Of a stretch of 64,000 bases of DNA, positions 47,880-59,329 are shown piece by piece. The stretch lies in contig PYST01000095.1 in the NCBI GenBank assembly GCA_003049485.1, positions 363 to 64,362 of the forward strand, in the 5' to 3' direction. The notes below the pieces were generated by a model. The model did no database searches. It saw nothing but the letters and a program-made list of their open reading frames with translations, and was not told where the DNA came from. A program made the position numbers and the translations under genes. The first letter of the stretch is position 1. Each line of letters opens with the position of its first letter. This DNA is from Ophioceras dolichostomum (taxonomy: Eukaryota > Ascomycota > Sordariomycetes > Magnaporthales > Ophioceraceae).

Positions 47880-50243
47880 TCTGAACGAACTCTTCTGGAA
47901 AGCGAGGACGCAGTCGCCTCGAAGAATGGAGCTGCTGGAGAAAAGACCATGCGAGCCAAGCTGCCCAGGTAGAAACTGAAGGTAACAAAGGTTCTCTGAA
48001 CTGTTGCTTAAGTACGGAGTCGGCCGGGCACCATCTCACTCAGGCAGACACTGCATTGGGACTCATTAGAGCATGTTTGAGCAAGATACCTATTGGAGAT
48101 GAGGGGGATCAGGTTGCATCCACACCAACTACATGCATGGAGTCTTCCGCATTCCGTATTAGTAATTACTATACTATCAGTCTATCACCCGCATTTGGGG
48201 CGTGCAACATTTGGCACGCTGCATAGATTTGCAGATTCCAGCGAATCACAAGTGCCGCTTTGGACGTCTGGCACTGTGACGCCGAGGCTGCCAAGCCACC
48301 CCCAGCCCAGTCCGTACGACGACTAGTATGAAAACATGTAGTGACAACATGAAGTGAGTGGTGCCGTGTGCGCTCTCAGGCTCCTTCCAAAGATCATTGA
48401 TTTGATTTGGTCGGCCACTTCACCTGGAAGCAACTGTGCATGCTGCCGCCACAGAATGTCCCCGATAATGTCCCCGGCAAGTAAGTACCTAGGTACCAAA
48501 GTACTGGAAGGTACATGCTACCTACCAGATACCAAATAATTACCCAATACCCACACATTGCCCCTACCCTAGCTGAAGTAGTCTAGATGCACGTTTCAGG
48601 AGGCCGGGAGCGGTCCGTTGACTTACGATTCTGAGTGAACAGGTAAGTCAGAATAGAACCTATGGACCCTGGACGGGGAAGCGATGGACGTGGACAGCGC
48701 GGTCCTGGACAGCACGCAACACTAATAAGTTCATAGTCTTGACCCGATAGGCCCGTTCGCAATGTACGATGTGCAGCCCGTTGCTCGGTCCCGCCACCCT
48801 ACCTCGGTTCCGGCCGTGGTTCCCGCTGTCGATCAGGTCCGAGCACAACACGCAAGAAAACACATATGGGAGAATCGAAGTCGGAGCTTCTCTGACCGAA
48901 ACCTCGGCCTGAACAGCAAAGTCTAGGCGACAGATAGGCTGTGCAGCTCGCTCGGCCCCTCACACGCGCTGCTGGGAGATCCAGAATCAGCAAGCGAATG
49001 CGAATCGCAACGGGGGTGCGCCAAGTTTGTGCCAAGTTGTGGAAATCGAGCGTCGGTGGAAAGGAGAGCGAGGTCGACCCAGGTGAAGCAAAGGATGCAT
49101 TGGTTCGGCCTACGTACTAATTAGGCCCAGGCTCAACGGCGCAAGTCGTCGTCATGAGGAACAGGTGGCCTGATAGCAGTCTGCACGTACATGCGCTGTG
49201 GCCCCTCCGAAATACCTACCTACCTACCTACCTAGGTAGGTTAGGTAGATAGGTAACCTCCAATTACCTATCTGGCCCCGCCACGAGCCACTGATGTGGA
49301 AGCACATCCCAAAGCACTGCATCACAGCCCGACCTATGGTTTTTCCGCGGAGGACTCGTGTTGGAGCTACTGCGTACTAGTAGTATCAGGATTGTACGGG
49401 CAAATCAGCGTGCTTGGGAACTGGATGATGGCGTGGGCTGATCAGAGTGATCAGAGTGATCGGAGTGGGAAGTTGGCCTCACCGGAGCGAGACCAACAGC
49501 ACCAGAGTGGTCTGATCTCTGATTCTGTGAGCAGGAGCACGCACGTCGGGCTCACGGCGGCTCTGTGTGCGCGGCGTGCGGCGTACCCAGGAGTGAGAGT
49601 AGGCATTCATAATAAGTTCGCCTCTGCCTCTCCCTATTCTCTGCAGAATGGCAGCAGCAAATCACCGATGCTCCATAGCCATCATTCAACCATCCGCCCG
49701 CGCCAGCGGGGCCTCCGGCCGGCACGGCCGGCAGGCACCACCGTGGTGGCCCCGAATGGGATGCATCACGGATCTGCACTCGGTTGGCCCTCTTTGGTGC
49801 GATTCTGCCGTTCCTGCTTCCAACACCAACCCCCGTCCCGGATGGACCAGACGAAACGGTTCAGACCCTGCCAAACACGACGTGGAAGGAAGCCGAAGAA
49901 ACGTCGGCGAGCTAGCTGTGGCCGGCCAGCCGGCCGGCCTCTGGCCTGTGCCCTGTACGAGAAGCAAAGGCCCTTTCCCTCGCTAAGTGGGCGGCGACCC
50001 AAGCAAGCACCAAGGAGACCGCGGGACCGACAAGACAAGCTCGGACACATCAGCTTTCTAATATTTGCAAAAAGGAAGAGGAAGAAGAAACTGATGAGGA
50101 TTCCACGTTGTCAGAAGTTGCCACAGCCCCGCACGTAAGCGTACCTGTAGGTGCCTAGGCTTGCCATATGTGGTCTATTGCAATAATGAACATGGTGTGT
50201 GTGTTTGTGTGTGTGCCCCTAGGTATGTCAGGTAGGTCCCCGG
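47880..50243. other. intergenic, 2.4 kb, methyltransferase promoter and regulator 3' flank
   Basis: Holds a palindromic CCTACCTACCTACCTAGGTAGG-type element at about 49216-49250 and a (TG)n run near 50190-50215. A long ORF on the plus strand at 49296-50138 has a basic, random-looking translation that I do not accept. No other gene seen. Confidence 0.45.
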
Positions 50244-51810
50244 TCAGGTATCTAGGAAGTCGACATCCAACGCGATGGGCAGCAGCCGCTCGACCCTAGT
50301 CACGAGCGACAGGCACCACTGGCCCATCAGCTTGCGGAACGTGTCGTTGGAGGAGTGCCCGTAAAAGCTCGTGGCCAGCATGCGCACGACGTTCCGATAG
50401 CTCTGCAGCTCCCGCGCCAGGATCCTCCGCGTGATGGCCGCCTGCTCCAGCGGGTCGACCTCGAAGACGCCGAAGTGCAGGCTGGGCATGCTTGGGGGCA
50501 GCATGCGAGGGGTGTTGGCCTCGCCGTTGATGTTGATGTTGCTGTTGCTGTTGCTGCCACCGATGCCGCCTCGGTGGTGGGGGTGATTGTTGTCGAGTCC
50601 GGACGCCTTGAGGACTTCCTCGAAGAGGGAAAGCATCGTGTCGAGGCAGGCGGCGATGACGGCGCAGGAGCATCGGCAGACCGTCAGGTGGTTTCCACTG
50701 CCCCCGCCGTTGCTGCCGCTGCCGCCACTGCCGCCACTGCCGCCGCCCTCCCTCCGAGCTCCGGTCATCTCGGCGATCTCGGTCAGGCACGTCTTGTTCA
50801 TCTTCATGATCTCGTCCAGCGTGCCGAGCCGCGACTGGAGCTGGCCCTCGAGCTTGCGGGCCTTGTGGCAGAGCGACATGAGCTGCGTTAGCCGGCCCCG
50901 GCCGTCGTCGTCCACCGCACCGCCGTCGGCATGGTCCGGGAGGCTCGGCAGCACCGACGACGACGCCGAGGTCGAGGGAGCTGCCTTCGAGCTTACTGAG
51001 TGGGACGGCCCGCCGCCGCCACCGGCGTGCGTGGTGTGCGTGGTGTGCGTGGCGCCTGCCCGCCCGCGCGTCGGGCCGGCGCGGTGGTGATGGGAGTCTT
51101 CGGAGAAGGTGAGGGTCGAGCCGGAGCCGCCGCCGGCTCCCGTCGTCGGCTCCCCCCAGCTCCAGTCCCCCGCCGGTCCGGCCGAGAAGTCGAGCTGATG
51201 CGGCTGCGTTGGCGCGCCGATGTCGTGGAGGGTGAGGGAGCCGCTGTAGCCGGTGGTGAGGAACTGCGGGCTCACGGCGGAATCTACGAGCTCGGGCAGT
51301 AGGGCGCTGAGGGTGTCGCTCACGGCCGATGCGGCAGGGGAGCACAACAGGTCCGTGTCATCCCCAACCCCAGCCCCAACCCCAACCCCATCGTCTCTGG
51401 ATCGGCCGCCTGCGTCTCGATCTGCCGACGCGCCGGACGACTTCCGCCTGTGCAGCAGCTCGGTCCCGCCGCTCGAGTCCGGGGCCTGCCGCTTTTTGGA
51501 CGTTCGGCCGACCATGGAGATTTTGTAGACACAGTTGAGGTTGTTCTGCACACAGCGAGCGCAGCCGGTCTTCTCGCTGTTGCAGCGAACCTACATCGTA
51601 GGCCATTTTTTCGATCAGCAAGCATGTTCAGCAAGCATGCTCCCCTATTTCCCCTCTTCGCCCGCCCCATCACCTCTCTTCCTCGCTCTCACGTCGCCGG
51701 GGCGGCTCCCAGGGTCAGAGGCGGTGCAAGTCGACGGACTGGTAGGTACTTACCTTTGACGCGTGACACTCGGTGCACGCTGTCCGCAGGCGAGGCGGCT
51801 TGGTGAACAT
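50244..51810 (-). CDS. Zn2Cys6 transcription factor, cluster regulator (GliZ/AflR type)
   Basis: 467 aa from exons 51754-51810 and 50244-51590, joined in phase 0 inside the DNA-binding domain. The binuclear cluster reads CTECHASK then VRCNSEKTGCARCVQNNLNC, with six Cys in CxxCx6CxxxxxxCxxCx6C spacing. A basic linker GRTSKKRQ follows, then Gly/Ser/His-rich low complexity. The C-terminal domain carries CRCSCAVIAACLDTMLSLFE and ITRRILARELQSYRNVVRML, which resembles the AflR-type regulatory domain found in many metabolite clusters. It is likely to switch on the cluster by binding CGG half-sites in the promoters. The gene starts 42 bp from an eight-copy 13-bp minisatellite. Nuclear. The identity as a pathway-specific regulator is inferred from its position among ETP genes. 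Confidence 0.92.
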
Positions 51811-53990
51811 GTGCCCCTCTATCTCTGTGCGTCGCGCCGGAATGGGGGGAGTCCTCAACCTGTTTCCTCAACCTGTTTCCTCAACCTGTTTCCTCAATCT
51901 GACTCCTCAATCTGATTCCTCAATCCAATTCCTCAATCTGACTCCTCAATCCGATTCGGGGAATTTGCGCGTATCCGGAAGCTTGTTTAGATCAGGGGCA
52001 GGGGCCGCGCTCTCTGCCGATGCACAGAAACCGCGGCTCGGGAAGGCACAACAATAAGGATTTATTATATCATTGATGGCATCACCGTTGTTGAATATGT
52101 GTGGCCGCAACCCCCACCCACCCTTCGTTCCTCTTTCGTTCTCTTCCTTCCTCTTTCCCCTTCTCCTCCTCTTCTTCATCCTCCTCCCCCTCCTTCTCCC
52201 CACCCTCCTCCCCCTCCTTCTCCCCATCCTTCTCCCCCTCCTCCTCCCCCTCCCTGTGCCCCCTTCACACTTCATACTGCCGCACTCTGTGGCGATTTCA
52301 ACTTTTGGAGGGATCATTGAGGGTTGCATGGCTGCGTCGCCCCGCACGATGCGCGATGGGGTCGGGACTCGCCAAGAGAACTCGAAAAGCATCCCGCGTT
52401 GACGGAGCTACATAAAAATGAGCGCATTCTAGCTCAAACGCGCCCATAATGTGAGTCTGAATGTGAGGCTTACGCAGTATGTACTCCCCTTAGTTCCCGC
52501 ATAACAGCTCAACGTTGGTGCATCCGTGGTATGGCTGCCTTTGGCACTCAACGGTTTTCCCGACACCTCTGGTTGGTCTGGTCGGTCTGGTGGAGGGGCA
52601 GCAAGGGCGTTTTTGTGCCACGATAAACTCCAGCTCGGCCTATTTCGCTAACGGACCGCAATATGCGAACGAAAAAAGAAGTTTTTTTGTACGAGAGTCT
52701 CGTCCCGACTGCAATGCAACTGTGTGGTGCTCAGTCAGAGTGTTCAGTCAGAGTGCTCGGTCAGAGTCCCCGACCGCTACGAGCGACGAGCAGCAGCTCT
52801 GCAGCAACTCTCCTCTTCCAAAGACACCCGTTCATGTACCAGGGGCTGTCAGTTGCGGCCGCCGGAACCGTCTCTCCAGCAAGCCAGCGGGCCAGCAAGC
52901 CAGTAAGACCCATCCGGGTGCGCATCAGGTACTAGTACTACCCAATGGGGCGTGGGGGGGCAGGACTTCCTGAGCCCCTGACAAGTCGACAACCAGTCTT
53001 GTGCATATTGACATCTTGAGCATCATCAGAGCAACCCCCATCAAGGTGGCAACGGACCCGCACGGAGTCCTTGGACTGACCGGCCTGGCCCGACGTTTTT
53101 TGCCCCTCACTCTCTTGCGTCGAGTCGAGTTGAGGGCCGTCTGACCGAGGAGCCGGGCTTCTTCGACTGGTCCAGCATCTTCTCATCTCAGTCGGCAGCA
53201 GACCTGCATCGCATCGCCGCATGTCTGCAGAATGGGATGTGCACACCACAGCACTTATTCCACTACTGGTATCGCTTCGGCCTTCAGCAACGATGGACGA
53301 GACTCCGATGGACCGTTGCTGGACGAAAGGGGTCCAGGTCCAGCCTCGAGTAGAGTAGAGGCGGAGGTGGATGCGAAGGCATCGCGGTCTACCCACGGTG
53401 GCAAAATCCACAGGGACCAAGCGGGGGACAAATGCCTCATGTGCCACTGCAGACTTGGTCTCACTTCTTACTGTGTGTGATACGGCATCGATCTTTCATC
53501 TCTGTTTGAGCCTTGGGCCTCGAGGCATGCCGGCGGCATCGCATAGAATACTCAGATGGGCTTAGAAGCGGTTAGCTAGGTAGCCAGCTTCCATATGAAG
53601 CTATATACCAGTAATGATGAGTGCTGGCGACGACGGATATAGGATCAAATGAGTTGGAGCGGCAGGACACATGTCGTGGTAGCTAGCAAACCAAGCCCTG
53701 AACCCCCTAAACACCCTAAACCCCCTGACCCGCCTGAAGCCCCTTAACCTGTAAAGTCGTGGGCACACTTGCAATACAGTCCGCATCCCGGCAACACCGC
53801 TTAGCGGCGAACTACGCTATATACTTGTGAGGTCACTCAATCCTTTCCGTACGAGGAATACGGCCCCTTGCATAAGTGCCCGTTAGACACTGACTAGTAG
53901 TGTCTGGCGCCTCTCCAGGCATTGATCGATTGATGTCCCCATTGATCTTGGCTGATGAGGCCTCGTGCTACTACGGGCTGTCAGCTCAGC
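51811..53990. other. intergenic, 2.2 kb, regulator promoter
   Basis: Includes the minisatellite at 51852-51955, CCGATTCGG at 51951-51959, and a polypyrimidine CTCCTCC tract at about 52140-52260. A TCAGTCAGAGTG tandem repeat lies near 52730-52770. ORFs such as 52938-53447 (minus) have random translations. No gene recognised. Confidence 0.45.
51852..51955. repeat. eight tandem copies of a 13-bp unit before the regulator start codon
   Basis: The unit TCCTCAACCTGTT occurs three times exactly, followed by five copies with variant last bases (TCCTCAATCTGAC, TCCTCAATCTGAT, TCCTCAATCCAAT and similar). It lies in the proximal promoter or 5' UTR of the Zn2Cys6 gene and ends at a CCGATTCGG site. Copy number could vary between strains. 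Confidence 0.88.
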
Positions 53991-55986
53991 TCAGCGCGCC
54001 CTGATGAGCACCTCGGCCTCGCTGTCGGGGAGGATGGCCAGCCCGTAGTGCCTCTGCCAGCTCCTCTGCCCCGCGTTGTCGGGTTTGTGCACAACGTCGT
54101 AGTGGGTCAGCAGGTACGCCAGGACGACCTTGATCTGCGCGCTGGCGAAGAAGCGGCCGGGGCACGCCCACAGCCCGTGCCCGAAGTTGATGTTGTCTAG
54201 GCCCGTGGAGGCGTGCTGGAACCTGAGCTCCTGGCCCGGCTCCTCCCGCAGCCTGGAGAAGCGGAACGGGTCGAAGGTGGTAGGGCTGGGGTAGATGGCC
54301 GGGTCCTGGTTGATGGCGTGGCTGTTGATGGTCATGCGCGTCCCGAAGGGGATGACGTGGCCCGTCGACGTGCGGAGACCGTCTGGGCTGGTCACGATGC
54401 GAGGTATGTTGACTAAGGTAGGTAGGTAGGTAGGTAGGTTATGCCGAGCGGCAGGGTTGGGTTGGGTTGCCCAGTCAGTCAGCATAAGCCAGATGATGTC
54501 GAAAAAACACGCGCACGAGAAACGAGAACGAAGACACTGTGGCACATGATATTCACTCACCCAGCGACGGAGGACTCAGCCTCTGCGACTCCTTTGCGAA
54601 GCTGTCCAGCTTGCGCAGCCTCACGAGCGCGTTCTTGTCTAGAACCCCGTCTAGGGACCCCTCCGGGCCCAGGACCTCGTAGATCTCCTGGCGCATCGAC
54701 TCCACGTCCTCGGGCTTGGTCGCGGCTAGGTCGAAGACGATGTAGGACAGCGCGTTGCTGAGGTTGTAGATGGACGCAAAAGTGGCCAACAGCTGGTCCC
54801 GGCCCAGCTCCCTGGCCGACGGCGGGTGGCTGTACTGCGAGATGAACCAGTCGATGAGGTCGCCGCCGGGCTCGTGGCGGTCGGTGTCGGTGTCGCCGCG
54901 CTTCTTCTTCTTCTTCTCCCCCTTCTCCCCCTTCTCCCCGCCGAAGCGCTCGGCCAGTAGGGGCGCCAGCTTTTCCTCGTTGATGGCGCGCTGCTTCTTC
55001 AGGGCCCTGACCTGGGGCAGGAAGGGCGCGAGGACGAACCGCACGGGCTTGGGCAGGAGGTTCAGGATCATCCAGGCCCACGACACGTTCTGCGTGTAGT
55101 TGACCGTCGCCTCAACCCAGGCGTCGTCCCGGCTCAGGGGCAGGCCGACGAAGGCCCGGCCCGACATGAGGGACGCCACGCGCGGCATGGCCTGGCGCGG
55201 CTTGACGGCCGTCCAGCCGTCCTTGCCGGCCCGGAGGTTCTGCTTGACCGCGTACTCAACCTCGGCGACGAACGAAGCCAGCACCGCCGGCGTGTTGCGC
55301 GTCAGGACGTTGCGCATGGCGCTGTCGAACTCGTCGGCCTTGGTGCCCATGTACGTGTACTCGCCCAGGAACACATCGTAGTGGTGCTTTCTGAGCACAG
55401 AGATGATCAGCTAGGTGCGAGCAGATGCGTGCCGATGCGTTCGTAAACGTTCAACGTTCAGAGTTCAGAATTCAGAGAGTGCACTCACTTGATGGAGACT
55501 ACGGTCTCGGGCAGGCTCCTGATGGTCTCTATTTCGGACTGGGGCAGCACGGCCATCTGCATGCCAGGCAGGGACAGCATGAACGGCTCATGGGGACACT
55601 GGCATGGCACACACGCGCGATGCATCAGTCAGTCCGTTAGCCAGCGCGAACTAGACCTCATCCACCCATCCACCTGCCATCTACCTTCCGTATACTTGCC
55701 ATCTACCTGCCGCCTACATGCCTGCGCGCGAGAAACCATGGGGGGAACGAAAAGGGAAACGTACCTGCCGATGCGCCTCCTCCAACACCTCGACGACGTT
55801 GTTCGCCTTGACATGAAACGTCCGCAGCTTCGACCGCGACCGCCACAGAAGCCTCCGAGCCAGCCAGACGAGAGCGAGGCTCAGCATGGCCCCTATCGCG
55901 AGCCGCGCCGCCCGTTGCTGGGCGAACGGGAGGACATCGGCCGCTCTGCACCGCGAGAGGTCGAGAAGGGTCTGTATCATGGGCAT
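53991..55986 (-). CDS. cytochrome P450, second of two in the ETP cluster
   Basis: 527 aa from exons 55765-55986, 55489-55598, 54561-55390 and 53991-54412, all joins in frame. It has an N-terminal membrane anchor AIGAMLSLALVWLARRLLW, the short second exon HEPFMLSLPGMQMAV, then HHYDVFLGEYTYMG and the ExxR motif in FAKESQRLSPPS. The heme loop FGHGLWACPGRFFA has its Cys at about 471. This motif set matches the fungal group around GliC/GliF and ent-kaurene-oxidase-like P450s (FGHGxxACPGR). In gliotoxin synthesis GliC bis-hydroxylates the diketopiperazine before sulfur is added; this gene is the better of the two candidates for that step. An acidic-to-basic insert (GEKGEKKKKKRGD) occupies the region near 54900-54960. 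It diverges from the GliK-like gene. Confidence 0.92.
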
Positions 55987-56403
55987 CTTGGATGATTGGA
56001 TGGATACCTAGTACCTACCTACCTAGAGATATACCTCGCAGGTAGATAGCTAATGGCTGTTTGCGGCTGAGGAAGCTTTGTGCTGGCGACTATGGCGGGT
56101 AGCACGCGGAGCCGCAGCTACGGTGGTGGACTGGGAAGCGTTTTGACAACGGCGTGCCCGTCCGTTCGTGATGTGGTTTGTGATGTGAGGCATGGAGCAT
56201 GGGGGCATTGGAGCCTCCGGGCTGGGCTGCAGAGCCGACTCGGCCCGTTACAAAACACCGGCAGCACAGAGCCGCCGCCCCCCTCTGGTGCCCAGGCTCT
56301 AATGATAGATATTGGATTGTTTGGGCAAACACAGACGATAGATGCATCATCTTGCACACACACATCTTGTCGGTCTGATCTTGCGCACCACATCTTGCAC
56401 ACG
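55987..56403. promoter_or_regulatory. divergent promoter P450 / GliK-like, with CCGACTCGG palindrome
   Basis: 417 bp between start codons. GCCGA-C-TCGGC at 56234-56244 is a perfect short inverted repeat of CCGA half-sites. CCTACCTACCTAG repeats occur near 56012-56025. Confidence 0.5.
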
Positions 56404-57412
56404 ATGGATGGCGGAAACAGGGTCTGGTATTTTGCCTACGGCTCCAACCTGCACTCCTCTGTCATGGCCCGCCGCGGCATAACGCCCCTCGACGCCCGAT
56501 GCGTGCGGGTGAGCTCCCACGTCCTGGTGTTTGACGTCTTCGGCGTCCCCTACTCGGAGCCGGCCATGGCCGGAATCCGACAGAGACCGGCCGGGAGCGG
56601 CGCGCCGGCCGTCCACGGCGTCGCCTATCTCCTCTCGGCCTCCGACTACGAGCGTCTCAGAACGAGCGAGGGCGCCGGCACCGGGTACAGAGACGTCGTG
56701 CTGGAGGCCGACGACTGTGGCGCCGCCGGGTCCCACGCACATGCACATGCACATGCAGCAGCATCACCCCCTCACCCGTCGGACGGACCTGGCGGCGGAC
56801 CTGGCGACGGACCTGGCGACGCCCGCAGGCTCGTGGTGTCGACCCTGATGGCCAAGAACCCGTTCGACCCTCCGCGGCTGCCCAGTCAACGCTACATGGT
56901 ACGTTACGTTCCGTTGGCTTGCCGAGACACCGAGACACGTAGAAGCACGGCCCGCCTGGGCAGCTCCTGGGCAGCTCCTGGGCAGCTCCTGGGCAGCTCC
57001 TGGGCAGCTCCTTCGCATCACTTGTTTGTAAGAGCCGAGGCTGATCGATCTGTCCTTTCGTCTTTCGCCTGCCTACCTGCAGGACCTGATCGTGGGCGGT
57101 GCCGAGCAGAGCGGGTTGCCGGCCGAGTACGTCGAGTACCTACGGGCCCTGCCGGCCTACCAGCGGCCCCGCCTCAGCTGGCTGCATGACCTCCTCGCCA
57201 TCCGCGCCTTTCATGCCTTCTGGGTCCCGGCCTTGACCTTCGTCATGAGGCGCGTCAAGGCTCGGGCCCCGTCGTCGTCATCGTCGTCATCGTCGTCCTC
57301 GCCGAGGTGGTGGTCCACGGCTGCCGTCAACGTCCTGTTCAGGTCCATGTGGCTGTACCATGATGCCGTACACCGGAGGGTCTGGCAGTGTGATGGCGGC
57401 GGAGTAGTGTGA
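56404..57412 (+). CDS. GliK-like gamma-glutamyl cyclotransferase
   Basis: Removes the gamma-glutamyl groups of the bis-glutathione adduct in ETP synthesis. Exons 56404-56898 and 57083-57412 give 274 aa, close to GliK. The GGCT-fold substrate loop WYFAYGSNLHSSVM is at residues 8-21; then GVAYLLSASDYERL and SEGAGTGYRD, which holds the expected catalytic Glu and the GY pair. The C-terminal part (AEYVEYLRALPAYQRPR, then LHDLLAIRAFHAFWVPAL) is the extension seen in GliK-type proteins. A low-complexity HAHAHAHA and GGGPGDGPGD insert interrupts the middle. The intron carries five copies of an 11-bp repeat (about 56955-57011). A serine run (about ten Ser) near the C-terminus is also repeat-derived. 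The function rests on family plus neighbours GliJ, GliT and the NRPS. Confidence 0.93.
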
Positions 57413-57666
57413 TGAACCGTGTGACGAAGCAGTGTGATATGTTCCCGTCTAGTCTAGCTGGCAGCGCTAGTAGTTTGGTATCTATAATGAGATGAGATGA
57501 ATACTGTGCTCTGATAGCTCTGCTCACTCTGCCTCCTCTACTTACTCTGCTTACCTACCTACTCTGCCGCTCCACGAGCCTCAACTTCCCGGTCCGGTTA
57601 GCACAGCAGCACCGCAGCATAGCAGCACCGTCCCACCCGTAAGCGAAGGAATCGAACCACACGACC

Positions 57667-59329
57667 ATGGGCAACTCCGACTCCCAGACCTACTCCAAGG
57701 CCGACTCCAAGGCCGACTCCCAGGTCGACGACCATGCTGTCGCTGCAGCGCGGCAGCTCATGCGTAAGGTGCCGCTAGTTGGTGAGTGCTACTGGGTGTT
57801 CCAACCCCTTGTCCGTCCTGTCCGTCGGTGCCGCAAGTTGTCGAGAGACTGGGATCAATATTGATGATGCGTTGCTGCGTGAGTTGCTGCGTGACGTCAA
57901 CGCAGACGGCCACAATGACTTTGCATGGATGCTTCGGGGCTGGCTGCAGAACCGGCTTGACCAATCCAGCGATGCCGCCATCCAGGACCTACCCATAGGT
58001 CAGACCGACGTGAGGCGTCTGAGGGAGGGCCAGGTGGGGTGCCAGTTCTGGAGCGCCTTCGTTCCCGGCAGCAGCGCCGACAAGGAGCAGCCGCCACAGC
58101 TGCCACAGTTGGCAGCCCTGAGGACCACCCTGCAGCAGATCGATGTGCTGCACACCTTGTTCGAGAGGTATCCCGCCACATTTGGGTTCGTGGACAGGGC
58201 TGACGACATACTGCCCGTCTTTCGGACCGGGCGCATAGCCAGCCTGCTGGGCATCGAAGGCCTGCACCAGATCGCCAACAGCGCCAGCGTCCTCCGCATG
58301 TACCACCGCCTGGGCGTGCGCTATGCCACCCTGTGCCATGACAAGAGCAATCTCTACTGCGAGTCGGCGGTGCGTGCTGATCCCTAAGGTACCTTAGTCT
58401 AAGGCTTCTCTGACCGTTGACATCGACGACAGACTTCCAAGGCGACGGTCGACAGAGGTCTCTCGGTGGAGGGCCGCAAGATGGTGGCCGAGATGAACCG
58501 TATCGGGATGTGAGTGGTGTTGCCGCTCGTTTTGGTTGACCTCAACTGACCTCAACTGACCTCAACTGACATTAATATGTAGGATGGTGGACTTGTCACA
58601 CACAAGCCACCAGACGCAGCTCGATGTTTTGGCCATCTCCAAGGCCCCGGTCCTCTTTTCGCACTCATCATGGTGAGCAGAGTTCCCCGCAGCTCAAAAG
58701 GCGAACCAAGAATCAAAAAAATGTCGTAGGCATCACTCACCGACTGACCGACGACTGACTGACGGTATCTTGATATGTGTGGCTTTTTTGCAAAACCTAC
58801 AAATCCTAAATCGTACAGCTTCTCCCTCTGCAATCACCAGAGAAACGTGACAGACAAGGCGCTCGACATGCTGGCCGAAAACGGCGGCATCGTCATGATC
58901 TGCTTCCTGCCGTCCCTCGTCGACCCCGGCAACGGCTCCAAGGCGACGGCGGCGCAGATTGCAGACCACATCGAGCACGCCGGGCGCAGGATCGGCTACT
59001 CCCACGTCGGCATCGGTTCGGACTTTGACGGCATGCTCGAGGGCCCGGAGGGCATGGACGACGTCTCGCAGTACCCCCGGCTCGTGGCAGAGCTCATCCG
59101 GCGGGGGCTGGGCGAGCGGGAGCTGGCGGGCGTCTTGGGGCTCAACGTGATCCGCGTGCTCAAGAGGGTCGAGGAGACGGCCAGGGAGATGATGACCGAG
59201 TCGGGGGGCAGCGCTGTAATGTTGTTCGACGAGGACCCCGAGGTGTGGACCGAGGAGCAGAAACTGCTTCTCACCGAGACGGGCAGGATGCGTCGCGCCG
59301 CCGCCGCACAGAGAAAACGTAGCAACTAG
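57667..59329 (+). CDS. GliJ-like metallo-dipeptidase (membrane/renal dipeptidase family)
   Basis: Cleaves the Cys-Gly bond of the sulfur adduct after the cyclotransferase step in ETP pathways. Five exons (57667-57781, 57906-58369, 58433-58509, 58583-58672, 58819-59329) give 418 aa. Zinc ligands and motifs: DGHNDFAWMLRG (HxD) at about 39-50, SAFVPGSS, LGIEGLHQIAN (bridging Glu), MVDLSHTSHQT, FSHSS, and HVGIGSDFDGM near residue 320. All are intact. Intron 1 precedes the catalytic DGHND exactly, splitting the Asp codon. There is no signal peptide, as in GliJ. It is on the same strand between GliK and the NRPS, with 254 bp to the former. High confidence in the family; the exact substrate is inferred from the cluster. 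Confidence 0.94.

Noticed and set aside
49296..50138. Plus-strand 280-codon ORF between methyltransferase and regulator
   Set aside because: Random, Arg/Ser-rich translation without domain, signal peptide or splice partners.
50296..51345. Second long minus-strand ORF overlapping the regulator gene
   Set aside because: Arg/Pro/His-rich out-of-frame shadow; the Zn2Cys6 frame is the real one.
52938..53447. Minus-strand 169-codon ORF in the regulator promoter
   Set aside because: No family resemblance; ends and composition look random.
57640..57662. tRNA B-box-like GGTTCGATTCC on the minus strand before the dipeptidase gene
   Set aside because: The flanking bases do not form a T-arm stem and no A-box or acceptor stem is present.
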